Source: Chlorophyllum brunneum
Taxonomy: Eukaryota > Basidiomycota > Agaricomycetes > Agaricales > Agaricaceae
Direction: 5' to 3'
Length of the DNA: 64,000 bases
Assembly: GCA_963576785.1 (NCBI GenBank)
Contig: OY756139.1
Coordinates: forward strand, 4,340,001-4,404,000
The position numbers and the translations under genes are program-made. Positions 21,701-33,520 of the stretch are shown piece by piece (the first letter of the stretch is position 1; the number at the start of each line of letters is the position of its first letter). The notes beneath the pieces are model-generated. The model saw only the letters and a program-made list of their open reading frames with translations, ran no database searches and had not been told where the DNA came from.

Positions 21701-22846
21701 CCCGAGACTTGTTATGTAGAATCTTTCAACTCTGTTTCTAAAACTATCTGGCCCAGACATAGGTTACTTGACTGCTTCCATACTAATGTATCTTTTATAG
21801 GATTCAACCAGGATGACCCCCACCTCTCGAAGACACTTTGGGACAATGTAATGATGAATGTGATGATGGACTTCAAGTCCATCATTATTGGCATGGACGG
21901 CTTGGTCCACCCCAACCCCAACCTGCTCACTGGCCAGTTCATGGCAGCAGCCACTATTCGGCACCTAGACAGAGGGAGTTCTATCATGAAGAGACTTGGA
22001 GGAACAACGTCAACTGACACAGAACTGGTGGCACAATATTTAGGAATTACCAAAGTACTTGCCACCAATGACTATGACCAGGTTGAACACATCCACGTGT
22101 TCACCAACTCCCTCACAGCCTCTTGGCTCCTGCTTGACTGCTCACTGCACTCCTGTCAGTGGCAGTCCATCCTCACCTCGAAGGCACTCTTGACTTGGTT
22201 CAACAAGTCTGACCAACACCACCTCTCATTTTATCACACTCCATTGAAGTGCAAGTACGGAATACAAAAAGCCATGCATGACTGGATTCAGACAGTTGCC
22301 TGGCCCAACCAGGGTAGAAATCACCAAGTCCCCAACTCAATTGCCTACCTATGCAAGAAGTCCGCCGAACGTGCCATTCACACATGGCAAGCCATGTTTG
22401 GGTTCAAGAAATACAGCGGTAGCTCCTTCCTCCACCTCCCAGTGCAAGCGAACGGGGCCTCTGCCTTACCATTGCACATCAAATCTGGTCCTTGGATACA
22501 AGAATGCAGTTACCAGCCACAGCTCTTCGCAAGAACATGTTATGCCATCTTATGCCATGCCCCAATTGGTGAATACTGACTACAGTTCTTCCCCAATGAG
22601 GATTTATCTTGTCACCACTGTGCCAATCAAATGGTCCAGACTAGGTCACACATCCTCTATCGTTGTAACAACTTTGATCACCACTTTGGCGTTGACACTA
22701 TCAAAACACTTGTCAATTTCTTGCATCACAACCCCACTACATTCAGCTTCCCTCCGGAGCCTGAATGCCCTTGTATCTGCACTGGTTCAATACCCCTGTT
22801 ACATCGTCGCCAAGTCCATCAGAGGTTCAGGTCCGTGCCTGCGTGA
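18797..22846 (+). pseudogene. L3 ORF2 (APE endonuclease-RT-RNase H), broken
   Basis: One frame of 1350 codons without a frameshift but with nine stops: TGA at 19166, 19172, 19358, 20063, 20561, 20567, 21392 and 22577, TAG at 19844. Domains: APE endonuclease, which nicks the target (LLLIQEPPW, LLGGDINI, SDHAPLL; about codons 1-270); RT (GPDHLFWSHLK, FDVAQFFPSLNHDLL, GVGQGSALSPIL, FVDD at 20945-20956); RNase H (GMDGLVHP, TELVAQYL, HVFTNSLTA with Asn where TDS is usual); and a C-terminal Cys/His motif. Four of the stops can be compared with paralogues and are CGA there. RNase H after RT fits the Tad/I group. Confidence 0.92.
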
Positions 22847-23304
22847 GTCCTTTCTTCTTTTCTTTCTCCTTATGCTCTCCTGGTTATGAATTTCAATTTT
22901 ATTTCTCTATCTCTCTTCTCCTTGCTTGTCTACTATTTTATATAGTTTTCATTCTATATCCATCTTTCCCATGGTGTCTGGGCAAAATGCCCCTCCACAT
23001 GCTAGTACCATTTGTTGTTCCCCTTTGTGATTGCGAGTCGATAGTTTCTTTTCTATCAATTTCTCTCTCTCTCACTCTCTCTTTCCCGAATTCCTTTTAT
23101 CTTTTTTCCGCTGATCAACTTAGGTACCAAACATCTCTCTAGTGTATGTGCTAGATGGCGTCAAGTCTTGTGGGGTTAGTGTACTTATTAGTTTACTTTC
23201 CTTGCTCTGAACATTCTGTATGTTCTACCTTTGTATGTATGTACATACAGACTGCAATTGAGCACTGCTTTATAAATTGTTGATTAAAAAAAAAAAAAAA
23301 AAAA
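22847..23304 (+). other. L3 3' UTR with CT-rich tract, hairpin and poly-A
   Basis: Shared by L2-L6: a pyrimidine-rich stretch, a (CT)n run, then CTAGTG-TATG-TGCTAG (23139-23154), able to form a 6-bp RNA stem with G-U pairs, then TATAAATTGTTGATT and poly-A. Such 3' structures can be recognised by LINE RTs; function here is inferred. Confidence 0.65.
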
Positions 23305-23578
23305 TTGAAAGAATAACTCCATGATGAGTTGATGTTGGATCCTATTGTGAAGCTATGGTGTAAAAGCTCATATCTGGCCAAAAAATGCATGCTACAGTAA
23401 CTATGTGTGCTGAAGATAGATTGGAACATATTCTAGAGCTGAAATATAAGAGGAAATTATATACAAGATATCATTTGCTTTGGAGTTGTGCATTGATTGG
23501 AGATGAAGTGGGAGTATGGTGAAGTATATAAAAGGTACTTAACACAGAATTGACCAGGACTCATTGCAATGCCAATAA

Positions 23579-24627
23579 ATGTGTTCCCTTTCCCCTCTCC
23601 CCCATGTTATTCCTCTTTTCTATCATTATCCTCAGTGTTACTGTCACTGTCTTTCTGCTAATCTCATGGAATTATGTGCCAGAACCTCTGAATCATTGTC
23701 TGGTGATGGATGTGGTAGACTTTTCCCATACAAATCATTGGAGGGACTCTGTGCTAAATGCCAGAAGCTAAATGGTATGCCTGAGGACAGTTGAGAATAC
23801 GAAGTTTGGAAGGTACAATTTATGTTTGTTCTTTATTGCCTAGCAGTTATTCTAAGTAATGATTACATACAACAGAATATACCACAGTGCACTGGCTGTG
23901 GAATCAGTTACAAGCTCCTCAAAGCTACTTACTGTGGAAAATGTGAGTAACACTGCAGTAGTATCATGTCCGACTTGCTGGCTACTACTTCAACTAGTGA
24001 ATCAGCTTCTGGAGTCAACTCTTGTACCACCTTTCCTCTCTGGACTAGAGGAGAGAATACTTGATCACAAGCAATGATAGCACACTTAACTTGCCAGCCC
24101 CTTATCTTTGTTCCACTGACCAGCTCCTTAGCTTCTCACCATATGACAGCAGGTTTAATGGCTGCAAAAGCTGCAGTAACATCCAATGACAATAAGATTA
24201 TTGTAGAAGTTACAAAATGTCAGGTAAAGGCTGCAACCACTCAAGATGCAAATTCTACAAGTCTTGACTGTGGAGTTTGGGAAAAACCTTGGAAGCAAAG
24301 CAACTACCTCTCTGGTACATGTTCTCTATATTCTTTTTGGAGTAATTTCTCATATATAGTATTATTGGCAGAGGTACTTGATGATGCATTAGCAATGGTG
24401 AACCCTAACTGGTCAAAGGTGTATGGCATGTTGCTTGCAATGTGAGTCTATATTAACTTTCATCATTCATACCTCACTTACAAATATAATAGAGATGAAA
24501 TTGAATTTCACTACTCTGGGAACAGAATATTTCCCCCTGGTACAAGAGGAAGGACAGTTGGAGAGGTGACTCCCAGTTATCTTGTGTTGGCAATCCCTGT
24601 CCATCATAGCTGGGAAGTAATGACTCC
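23579..24627 (+). pseudogene. Host-like spliced gene fragment with paired Cys motifs, cut by copia-1
   Basis: The only stretch over 1 kb without recognisable transposon sequence. Candidate exons encode CGRLFPYKSLEGLCAKCQKL, an intron of about 63 nt (GTACAA...ACAG, 23813-23875), then CTGCGISYKLLKATYCGKC. A later exon ends LDDALAMVNPNWSKVYGMLLA, followed by a 51-nt intron (24442-24492, GTGAGT...TAG) and, in frame, IEFHYSGNRIFPPGTRGRTV. The Cys pairs suggest zinc ribbons. From memory the pattern resembles N-terminal regions of large basidiomycete alpha-type kinase-related families, which is a weak inference. There is one TGA (after PEDS). TATATAAAAGG lies upstream near 23525. The gene stops at the copia-1 LTR. 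Confidence 0.4.
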
Positions 24628-24630
24628 CAG

Positions 24631-25196
24631 TGTTGAAGTTTCGGACATATTCTAGAAATAGACTATGAGGTCATTATGATAATAATAGACTGATCTGTTA
24701 CTTTCCAGTAACTTCAATTCCATAGTAACTTCTTGTGAGTTGCTCTGCATATGATGAGAGTCATAAGTACTTGATAGATTGTACCAATGACTAGTACAAT
24801 ACGTTCTGCAGTACTCCACAGGCACTATACTGCAGTTAAAGGGAGTCATAAGGAACAATCTATGCATTACTAGTATTTTATGTAGTATGACTTGCCTATG
24901 CTTCAATATGTATATAAACCCCATGTAGCAGACCTAGTTCTGTATTTTGTTCAAATTGAACAACTTCTTTCAAACATTTCCTACATTCTTCAGTACAACC
25001 CCAACACAGATCTACTCGACTTTGACTTAGTCAATACTGACATTGACCACTTCATAAATAATATCTGTCTATCCAAATTACCTTTCTACAGGTATCAAAT
25101 AGAAGCATATTATCTTGGTGAGTAGACCCTATGTTCTCTCCTACTGCGTTTACTGCTGCCCCCAGCAAACAACTCGTTACAGTCATTTCCTCAACA
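24631..25196 (+). repeat. Copia-1 5' LTR (566 bp)
   Basis: TGTTGAAG...CTCAACA, matching 59681-60251, reverse 29040-29603 and the solo LTR 42006-42578. A TATA box lies near 24909 (TGTATATAAACC). Confidence 0.92.
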
Positions 25197-25208
25197 GGTT
25201 ATGGGCCC
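25197..25208 (+). other. Copia-1 primer site, half-tRNA(iMet) type
   Basis: GGTTATGGGCCC directly follows the LTR. It is the reverse complement of GGGCCCATAACC, the anticodon stem-loop sequence known in many eukaryotic initiator tRNA-Met genes. Drosophila copia and yeast Ty5 use such an internal tRNA fragment. Confidence 0.7.
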
Positions 25209-25356
25209 TGGTAGCCTTACCAATGGTTAAACCATTATCATCCCCTCTAACCGAGATAGGATGATAGGGCTTTACCTGACAGAGTTATCCTTGCATTTTG
25301 ATCATTGCTGATATGAGAATTTTCTTCTAGAAAGAAATTCACTCGACGAAGATATT

Positions 25357-27085
25357 ATGGCTACCAATAATATTGTCACAGGTTTACCAAAGCTCAATGG
25401 GCCTAAGAACTATGCGTTCTGGTCTAGAAGGCTTCAGGATGCCCTAACCCTCATTTCTGTTACTGGTTCCGACCAGTCTGGATGGACTGTGACAGAACAG
25501 GATCTCTCTCCTAAAAATCCTGCTGCCTTAATGGAGGAGGACAGAAAGAGAGAACAATTGAGAGGCTAGGCATTGGCTGTTATAAATGGCACCTTACCTG
25601 ATTCCCTATTACTCCATGGACATAATGCTCCTGGATTCCTTTGGGATGATTTGAAAACCTGCTTTGGGACACCTTCTCCTGCTGCGGTATATTAAATCCT
25701 CCAAAGAATGCTGCAAAAGGGCATTTCAGGGAATCAAGATCCAGCAATGGATCTAGCTGAATTGAGAACAATGGCTTCTCAATTAGAAACAGCTAAGGTA
25801 AAATTGCCAGAAGTTTTTGGCACAATAATTGCTTTGAACGCATTACCACCTGATTGGAATGCTGTGGCACAAACAACATTGGCAAATAATCACAATGTTG
25901 TAGATATGACCTGGGAGGTAGTTCAGCAGGCTATAAATGCTGAGTGGTCAAGACGTGAAGGGTCAAGACCTAACATGTCTAACCAGCAAGCATCTTTTGC
26001 CACCACCACCAACTACCAAGCTTGCCCTCAGGGCAACTTCCCCAGGACTCGCCCTGGGCCACCCTGGAACCGCTTCCACCCTGGAGGTGATACCAGGGCC
26101 CAGCCTGCACAAGGACCTTGCCACCCTGCCAATCCGAGTGGGCAGCCCCCTCAGCCTTCTCCGCCAACTCCTACCTGGATTAATGTCCAGAAGAAGAAGA
26201 AGAAGCCCAAGAAGTGCCAGGGTAAACCTCAGGCCCACATGGTGGAAGCCATGGCGGGCTTTGCTGCTGCTATGGAACCGGCGGCCCGCCACCTCTCTGG
26301 TCTGGGGATTCCCCCCTTTGACTGGGTGAGGTGCATGGATGCACCTCAACCCGTTCCCGCTCCTGCTCCTCCAACCACTTGTGTTCTAGTGAGTGAGAGA
26401 CCTAAGCCTCTTACTTGGGTTAATCCCAAGAAGGTCCAGCAGGCATGAGAAAATGCTTGTGTGGAGCTCGAAAAGAAGGTGCATGCTGAAGCACAAAACT
26501 TATGTTTCACCGCTCTTCTCAAGAACTCACTGCGGATCCAACAGGTGATCACCTGGTGTGACTGCGTCACTGGTCCTTTGCCCATGCAAATGGCAAAGAA
26601 ACGTGCTCTCAATCGATATGATCAAAGAATGCATGAGGTCTCTCATCCCTGCACCCAACAAGGATGATTGGTGACACCTCCCAGTGCACCTTCCATTCCT
26701 TCTGGTCACCCCCCAGGTTGTACCTGTGAGGGTCACATGAGGGTGAGTAACCCGATATTAATGCGACTTGTGTCCGCTTCTCTTTTCTTTTACCCATTGG
26801 TTCACCATACACCTTAATGGTTTCTCCCAAATTTGGGACAAAAATCAATTTGGCTATGCACCATGTGGTAAAGATCCCAAGCATGGACTCAATCACCCAG
26901 GGTGATTCCCTTGAACCCAGAGAGATTTGGCCATTCCACCTTCCTCCTCCAGAGAAAATAGTACCACTGGCCGTGAGGACCTACAACAAGGAATTTCCCC
27001 CTCTTCCTTGGGCCTCCCCTCTGACAGAGCGCTTTCAGAGTAAGAGATATTCTCTTACTCAGAAAAACAAGACCACTTACAGATG
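25357..27085 (+). pseudogene. Copia-1 gag region, broken
   Basis: Starts MATNNIVTGLPKLNGPKNYAFW, the N-terminal motif of copia-type gag. Stops include TAG 25567 (CAG in copia-3), TAA 25693 (TCA), TGA 26446 (CGA) and TGA 26665 (CGA). It then has a Pro-rich segment and a KKKKKPKK basic run, but no classic CCHC knuckle. Frames shift near the small deletion at about 26750. Confidence 0.88.
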
Positions 27086-27101
27086 ACCTGCCACACTCAC
27101 A

Positions 27102-29039
27102 GTGTTGGTAGATGAAGCCTTCAAGTGGCTTGAGAGTGAGAAGGAGGTCGATGACCTAATGGCACTGGCTCAGGATGTTGCCTACAACATCTGCGACCCC
27201 AGAAACCCTGCGAATGTCACAGGACCCTCTTCTGGGCCTCTTCCGAAGTCCCCTAAGTCCGAACCCTTTGCTTTGGCACCTCAATCTGAGGTGTCTCTTG
27301 GACTTTCGTCGACGGACTACAGAAGCGACTACAAGAAGAAGGGAGGAGCTGGGTACATGATCAATTCGATCTCAGATACTCTTACTAACCCTGATACACA
27401 GTCCTGTCACCAATATGCCGACCGGCTGTCTTCACAAGAAGAAGGGCAAAGGCAAGGGGAAGGGACGTCGGGGGCCGGGCATATAGATACACTATCGGGA
27501 TCTTTAGGATCCCATAATAATGTTGTTACGTGCGAATCGATGAATGGGAAGTGTTTTAACACTTCTCAATTTTCTTGTTTTTCCACGTGCATGTCCGATC
27601 AGTATTTAAGAGTACCGGATCAAATAAGATCTCGATCGCTAAGCAATGATCAAATCATAATGCCACTAGAAGAATATAGTGACGTATGGTTATTAGACTC
27701 AGGGGCATCATGTCATTATACCCCTTATGTGGAAGACTTCATCAACTTCGAAGAACTCGAAGTTTCGATCCCAATTAAGACTGTAGGAGCACAAGGTCCC
27801 TACCTTAATGTGGTTGGTCTTGGCACAGTTATGCTTAAGCATAGAATCTATAACAGGAAGACTGATAGCGTTCAACCAACGCAGATATTAATATATCCAG
27901 TCTTCCTTCTAAAAGGAACCTCTGAACGACTAATGTCAGTGGGACAGTTATGCCAAGATGGCAAAACTGTTAGAACAAATGCCAACGAATCAGTAGTTGT
28001 TGATAGTGAAGGAAATGCGATTCTTCAAGCATATCCTTCAGCAAGTTGTAACACTACTCTACATTTTGTTAATACCAAAATTGTACATTCAGAACATGTA
28101 GCTATGGCTGCGGATCCAATCATTGGCTACAAAGTTGTACATGCGAGATTAGGACATCCCTCTAATCGATCCTCAATCATTTTGAGAAAAATATGATTGG
28201 GTTTACTCCGGTGAGAATTCCCGAGCAAAAACCAGTCTGTGACAGTTGTGCCAAGGGAAAGATGCACCAGAAACCCTTTAGAGAGAACCCTACACATGCA
28301 AAGTGTCCATTCAAAAGAATTCACTCGGATTTAGTTGAACTTCCGATTCTTTCTTACCATAAATTTAAATGGGTCATGACTATAATGGATGACTTTTCCT
28401 CTCATGGATGGATTTGCTTCCTCCATAAGAAATCAGAAGCAGCAGAAGAAATGAAAAATTTCATTGTCTTAATTCAGACTCAATATGAGACTAAATTAAA
28501 ACATCTCTGCACTGATAGAGGAGGAGAGTATGCAACTGACAAGTTACAATCTCATTTGCACTCATTAGGGATTATACATGAGACTAGTGCACCGCACATA
28601 CACCAACAAAATGGTCGAGCAGAATGCTTGCACCGAACTTTGATGGATAAAGCAGAAGCCATGAGGCATCATGCTTGTATTCCTGATGGTTGGTGGGAGT
28701 TTTCTATAGATCATGCAATACATATCTATAATAAAACACCGGTATCATGGCTCATGTGGAAAACACCTTATGAAGTATTGAATCAGAAGATTCCAGACAT
28801 CTCCAAAGAGAGAGTCTTTGGCTGTGGTGCTTATATCTTTCTCCCAAAAGAGATAAGAGACAATAAACTGACAGCAAAGTCAGAACTCATGATTTTCCTT
28901 GGTTGGACATTAGACAGGAAAAACTATCGTTTCATGAGGCATCTAAATGGAAATGTCATCTATACATCTCCAACAGCTGTATTTAGCAAAGAACACTTCC
29001 CTAAATGTATTGGGAAGAAGCAAGAAGAATGGATGAACC
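27102..29039 (+). pseudogene. Copia-1 protease and integrase, broken
   Basis: Protease WLLDSGASCHY (about 27690-27722), the GAG-pre-integrase motif HARLGHPSN, CDSCAKGKMHQKPF, and integrase core (HSDLVELP, CTDRGGEY, HQQNGRAE). A frameshift at about 28193 separates the zinc motif from the core. It ends at 29039, one base before the inverted copia-2 LTR, within a sequence that in copia-2 continues toward RT. Confidence 0.9.
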
Positions 29040-29603
29040 TGTTGAGAAAATGACCGTAATGAGTTGTTTGCTGGGGGCAGCAGTAAATGCAGTGGGAGAG
29101 AACATAGGGTCTACTCACCGAGATAATAAGCTTCTATCTGATACCTATAGAAAGGTAATTCGGATAGACAGATATTATTGATGAAGTGGTTAACGTCAGA
29201 GGAGTAGAGGTCAAAGTCGATTAAATCAATAGAGGTGTTGTACTCAAAGAGATAGGCAATGATGAAGAAGTTGTTCGATTGAACAAGATGCAGAACTTAG
29301 GTCTGCTACATGGAGTTTATATACATATTGTAACATAGGCAAGTCATACTACATAAAATACTAGTAATGCATAGATTGTTCCTTATGACTCCCTTTAACT
29401 GCAGCATAGTGCCTGCGGAGTACTGCGGAACATATTGTACTAGTCATTGGTACAATCTATCAAGTACTTATGACTCTCATCATATGCAGAGCAACTCATC
29501 AGAAGTTACTATGGAATTGAAGTTACTGGAAAGTAACAGATCAGTCTATTATTATCATAATGACCTCATAGTCTATTTCTAGAATATGTCCGAAACTTCA
29601 ACA
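29040..29603 (-). repeat. Copia-2 3' LTR (564 bp, minus)
   Basis: Reverse complement of the copia LTR. A purine tract GAGCAAGGAGGAG (minus, 29616-29604) lies directly upstream, identifying it as a 3' LTR. GAACC (29035-29039) would be the target duplication on the copia-1 side; its partner is beyond the gap. Confidence 0.9.
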
Positions 29604-29639
29604 CTCCTCCTTGCTCTGTATCGATGTAGAGTTTTTTAA

Positions 29640-32600
29640 TCACTCAAACATCAAGCCAAGGCAAGGTCGGAATAGATTGAATTTAATTTTATCTAAATTC
29701 TTTGTGAGAATATCGGCAGGATTTTCAGTGCCTTTCACAGAGAATATTTCAATCTTTCTGTCTTCTATCAAATCACGAATGTAATGGTATTTGACGTCGA
29801 CATGTTTTAATCATTTTTCTGTTACTGGATTTTTGGCCCAAAATATTGAACCCTCATTATCACCGAAGAGATAAGGGGCTAATGATCGGATACCAATTTC
29901 TTCCAACAAATTGACAGTCCAAACAAGTTGTTGACTGCAATCTGACAAAGCCATATACTTGGCTTCGGTGGAAGATAATGCTACTGTTTTCTGTTTTATA
30001 CTTAGCCAAGCAATAGCTCCGCTGGCTAATAAACAGAAATATCCAGTTACAGATTTACAACTAATTGGATCACCAGCCCAATCAGAGTCTGAAAACGCAT
30101 TAAGGCCTTCCATAGAACTTCCATTATAGGTAATTCTATATTTGCAAGTAGCATTAAGATACTTTAGCAAATGTAAGTCTGCATTGTAATGTGCTTTAGT
30201 AGGGTTGGTCATATGTTGTGATAATTTGACAGTGGCAAATGCTATGTCGGGCCGACTGCCTATCATCAGATACATAACTGATCCTACTAATTGTTGATAC
30301 CTCTTTATGAAGTCAGATATTGCTTGTCCTGTGTTGGATTTGAAGATAAATCCATTTGGTAATGGAATTTCTTCTTTTCCAATTACTTTAAATCGGTCAA
30401 GAACTTTTCCTAGATAATCTATTTGGTCTAGGGTAATTGATTGGTTTATAGGGTTTCGCAAAATCTTTATGCCAAGAAACTCTTTGGTTGGACCAAGGTC
30501 TCGGCATTCCCATTTCTTCATAAAGAGTGCTCGCTTCTCATGTAGAAGTCTAGAACCTCTGATTCCGACGAACATTGAGTCATCTACATAGACCAGAGCT
30601 ATAATAAGCTCTTTGGTTTCAGGGTCATAGTAATAATAGACTCCAGCATCTAACTTGGATCAGACAAATCCTAGGTCAGTCATTGACTTAGTCAATTCCT
30701 TCCACTATTGTTGTCCAGATTGCTTTAGTCCATAAATGGCTTGGTTTAATTTCCAAACCATATTACCACAACCTGTATTGAAACCTTCTGGAAGTTCCAT
30801 ATAGAGTTCTTCATCCAGTTTTCCATAGAGATAAGCAGTTTTAACATCTAAACTGAGCATCTCCCAATCATTGAGGGCAGCGACTGCAAATATGAGTCGT
30901 ACAGTCTCATAACAGACTACTGGTGAAAATAATTGATTCCCTCTATCTGAGAGAATCCTTTTGCTACTAGTCAAGCATGGTATCAACCATCTGATTTGGG
31001 TGTGAAAATCCATCTATTCTTGACAGCTCTTCTTCCAGGTGGAAGTTTAGCTAAGTCATAAACATGTCTTTCTCTGAGTGAATTTAACTCTTCTAAGCAC
31101 ACTTTCCACCATTTAGATTTCTCTTCTGGTGGTAGTCGATCTAGATCCTTGAAAGAAATAGGAACTAATGGTGATTCGACTTTTTGAGCACACAGATAAT
31201 CGATCATCCCTACTCCTCCTTCTCTGCATCAGTCTTCTATTGTAGAAGCTTCATGCTGAGAACGTCTATCGATTATTCCAGGTTTGGAAAGTTCTGATTG
31301 AATTTGTCTAACAAGTCTACTTGTAGAACTTGTTAATTTCGACTTAGGAGGTTGGAACATCTCATAGTCCTGGAGAATTTTTGTTGGATACTTTGTAGAA
31401 CCATAGAAGTTTCCTGGACGTTCAGATACTTTTCTGGTTCTTTGCGGTCTCTGAGGTATTTCAGGAACTGGTATTTGATCCGAGTGACCTCATGGTACAG
31501 AAGGACCAGCATTCCGATCATCTTTGATAGGGGTATAGGGTATGAAAGGTTGTACATCCGGATCATCTCTTGGAGAAGGCAGATGATTCGGGCCTCCAGG
31601 GTGATTGGGTGGATCAGCATATGATAACCCATCACTGTCATTGTCTTCTGGTGTTTGTGCTTCTCTTGGTGGATAGAGAATGTTTTGCACAATACTATCC
31701 CACTCCTCCTGAACATCTGTATCAATATTCAGTGCTTTTCCCTTTCCTTTATTCTTTTTAGGTTCAGGGAAAGGAGTTGGAATACGTCCATGAACAGATA
31801 TATAAGTCCTATCTTCTGGAGAACTTTCGGGAGAAGTTCAGAGTATAGGATTAGGTGGTCTATCAATAGGTAAACCAATAGATGGATCTGGAGCATGGAA
31901 GATGATTACTTCTGAAGGTGTGCTTCAAGAAGTAGAATATGATGGTTGGTTCATCCGTTCTTCTCACTTCTTCCCAATACATTTGGGGAAGTGTTCTTCG
32001 CTAAATATGGCTGTCGGAGATGTATAGATGACATTTCCATTTAGGTGCCTCATGAAACGATAATTTTTCCTGTCTGATGTCCAACCAAGGAAAATCATGA
32101 GTTCTGACTTTGCTGTCAGTTTATTGTCTCTTATCTCTTTTGGGAGAAAGACATAAGCACCGCAGCCAAAGACTCTCTCTTTGGAGATGTCTGGAATCTT
32201 CTGATTCAACACTTCATAAGGTGTTTTCCACATGAGCCATGATACTGGTGTTTTATTATAGATATGTATTGCATGATCTATAGAAAACTCCCACCAACCA
32301 TCAGGAATACAAGCATGATGCCTCATGGCTTCTGCTTTATCCATCAAAGTTCGGTGCAAGCATTCTGCTTGACCATTTTGTTGGTGTATGTGTGGTGCAC
32401 TGGTCTCATGTATGATCCCTAATGAGCGCAAATGAGATTGCAACTTGTCAGTTGCATATTCTCCTCCTCTATCAGTGCAGAGATATTTTAATTTAGTCTC
32501 GTATTGAGTCTGAATTAGGGCAATGAAATTTTTCATTTCTTCTGCTGCTTCTGATTTCTTATGGAGGAAGCAAATCCATCCATGAGAGGAAAAGTCATCC

Positions 32601-33520
32601 ATTATAGTCATGACCCATTTAAATTTATGGTAAGAAAGAATCGGAAGTTCAACTAAATCCGAGTGAATTCTTTCAAATGGACACTTTGCGCATGTAGGGT
32701 TCTCTCTAAAGGGTTTCTGGTGCATTTTTCCCTTGGCACAACCGTCACAGACTGGTTTTTGCTCGGGAATCCGCACCGGAGTAAACCCAATCGTATTTTC
32801 TCAAGATGATTGAGGATACGATTAGAGGGGTGTCCTAATCTCGCATGTACAACTTTGTAGCCAACGATCGGATCCGCAGTCATAGCTGCTTGTTCTAATG
32901 TACAATTTTTGTATTAACAAAATGTAAAGTAGTGTTATGACTTGCTGAAGGATATGCTTGAAGAATAGCATTTCCTTCGCTATCAATAACTACTGATTCA
33001 TTGGCATCTGTTCTAACAGTTTTGCCATCCTGGCATAACTGTCCCACTGACATTAGTTGTTTAGAGGTTCCTTTTAGAAGGAAGACTGGATATATTAATA
33101 TCTGCGTTGGTTGAACACTGTCAGTCTTCCCATTATAGACTCTATGCTTAAGCATAACTGCACCAAGACCAACTGCATTAAGGTAGGGACCTTGTGCTCC
33201 TACAGTCTTAATTGGGATCGAAACTTCGAGTTCTTCGAAGTTGATGAAGTCTTCCGCATAAGGGGTATAATGACATGATGCCCCTGAGTCTAATAACCAT
33301 ACGTCACTATATTCTTCTAGTGGCGTTATGATTTGATCATTGCTTAGCGATCGAGATCTTATTTGATCCGGTACTCTTAAATACTGATCGGACATGCACG
33401 TGGAAAAACAAGAAAATTGAGAAGTGTTAAAACACTTCCCATTCATCGATTCGCACGTAACAACATTATTATGGGATCCTAAAGATCCCGATAGTGTATC
33501 TATATGCCCGGCCCCCGACG
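29640..33520 (-). pseudogene. Copia-2 pol (protease to RNase H), broken, truncated at gap
   Basis: Reading right to left: a gag-protease linker from the gap edge, protease WLLDSGASCHY (about 33300), integrase zinc motif and core (32883-31964; HSDLVELP, CTDRGGEY, HQQNGQAE), a Pro/Asp-rich linker (about 31800-31330), RT (KNRWIFTPKSDG; YVDD 30590-30579) and RNase H (DSDWAGDPISCKSVTGY, TEAKYMAL), ending at TGA 29642-29640. Domain order (integrase before RT) identifies Ty1/copia. Several stops and frameshifts. It shows the part of pol missing from copia-1 and lying beyond the window in copia-3. Confidence 0.93.

Larger units (their letters stand above)
16524..23304 (+). mobile_element. L3: full-length Tad1-like LINE (dead)
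   Basis: Leader 16524-16641, ORF1 16642-18776, ORF2 18797-22846, 3' UTR 22847-23285 and a poly-A tail of about 19 (23286-23304). It is the best reference copy of the family in the window. No convincing TSD: the left flank is Ty3-B1 and the right flank is unrelated, so one side was probably rearranged. It forms a 6.3-kb inverted repeat with L1. Confidence 0.92.
24631..29039 (+). mobile_element. Copia-1: Ty1/copia element, 5' LTR to integrase, decayed
   Basis: 5' LTR, PBS, gag and pol through integrase, then cut at 29039 by the 3' LTR of copia-2 lying in reverse. RT, RNase H and the 3' LTR are absent. It is a close relative of copia-3 with many stops, CpG-to-TpG changes and a deletion of about 20 bp near 26750. 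CCCAG (24626-24630) precedes the LTR, but no matching 3' copy is in view. Confidence 0.92.

Noticed and set aside
26740..26765. 26-bp GTGAGT...ATAG segment present in copia-3 (about 61783-61811) but absent in copia-1, as an intron
   Set aside because: Too short for splicing and in frame in copia-3; better explained as a deletion between short TAA repeats.
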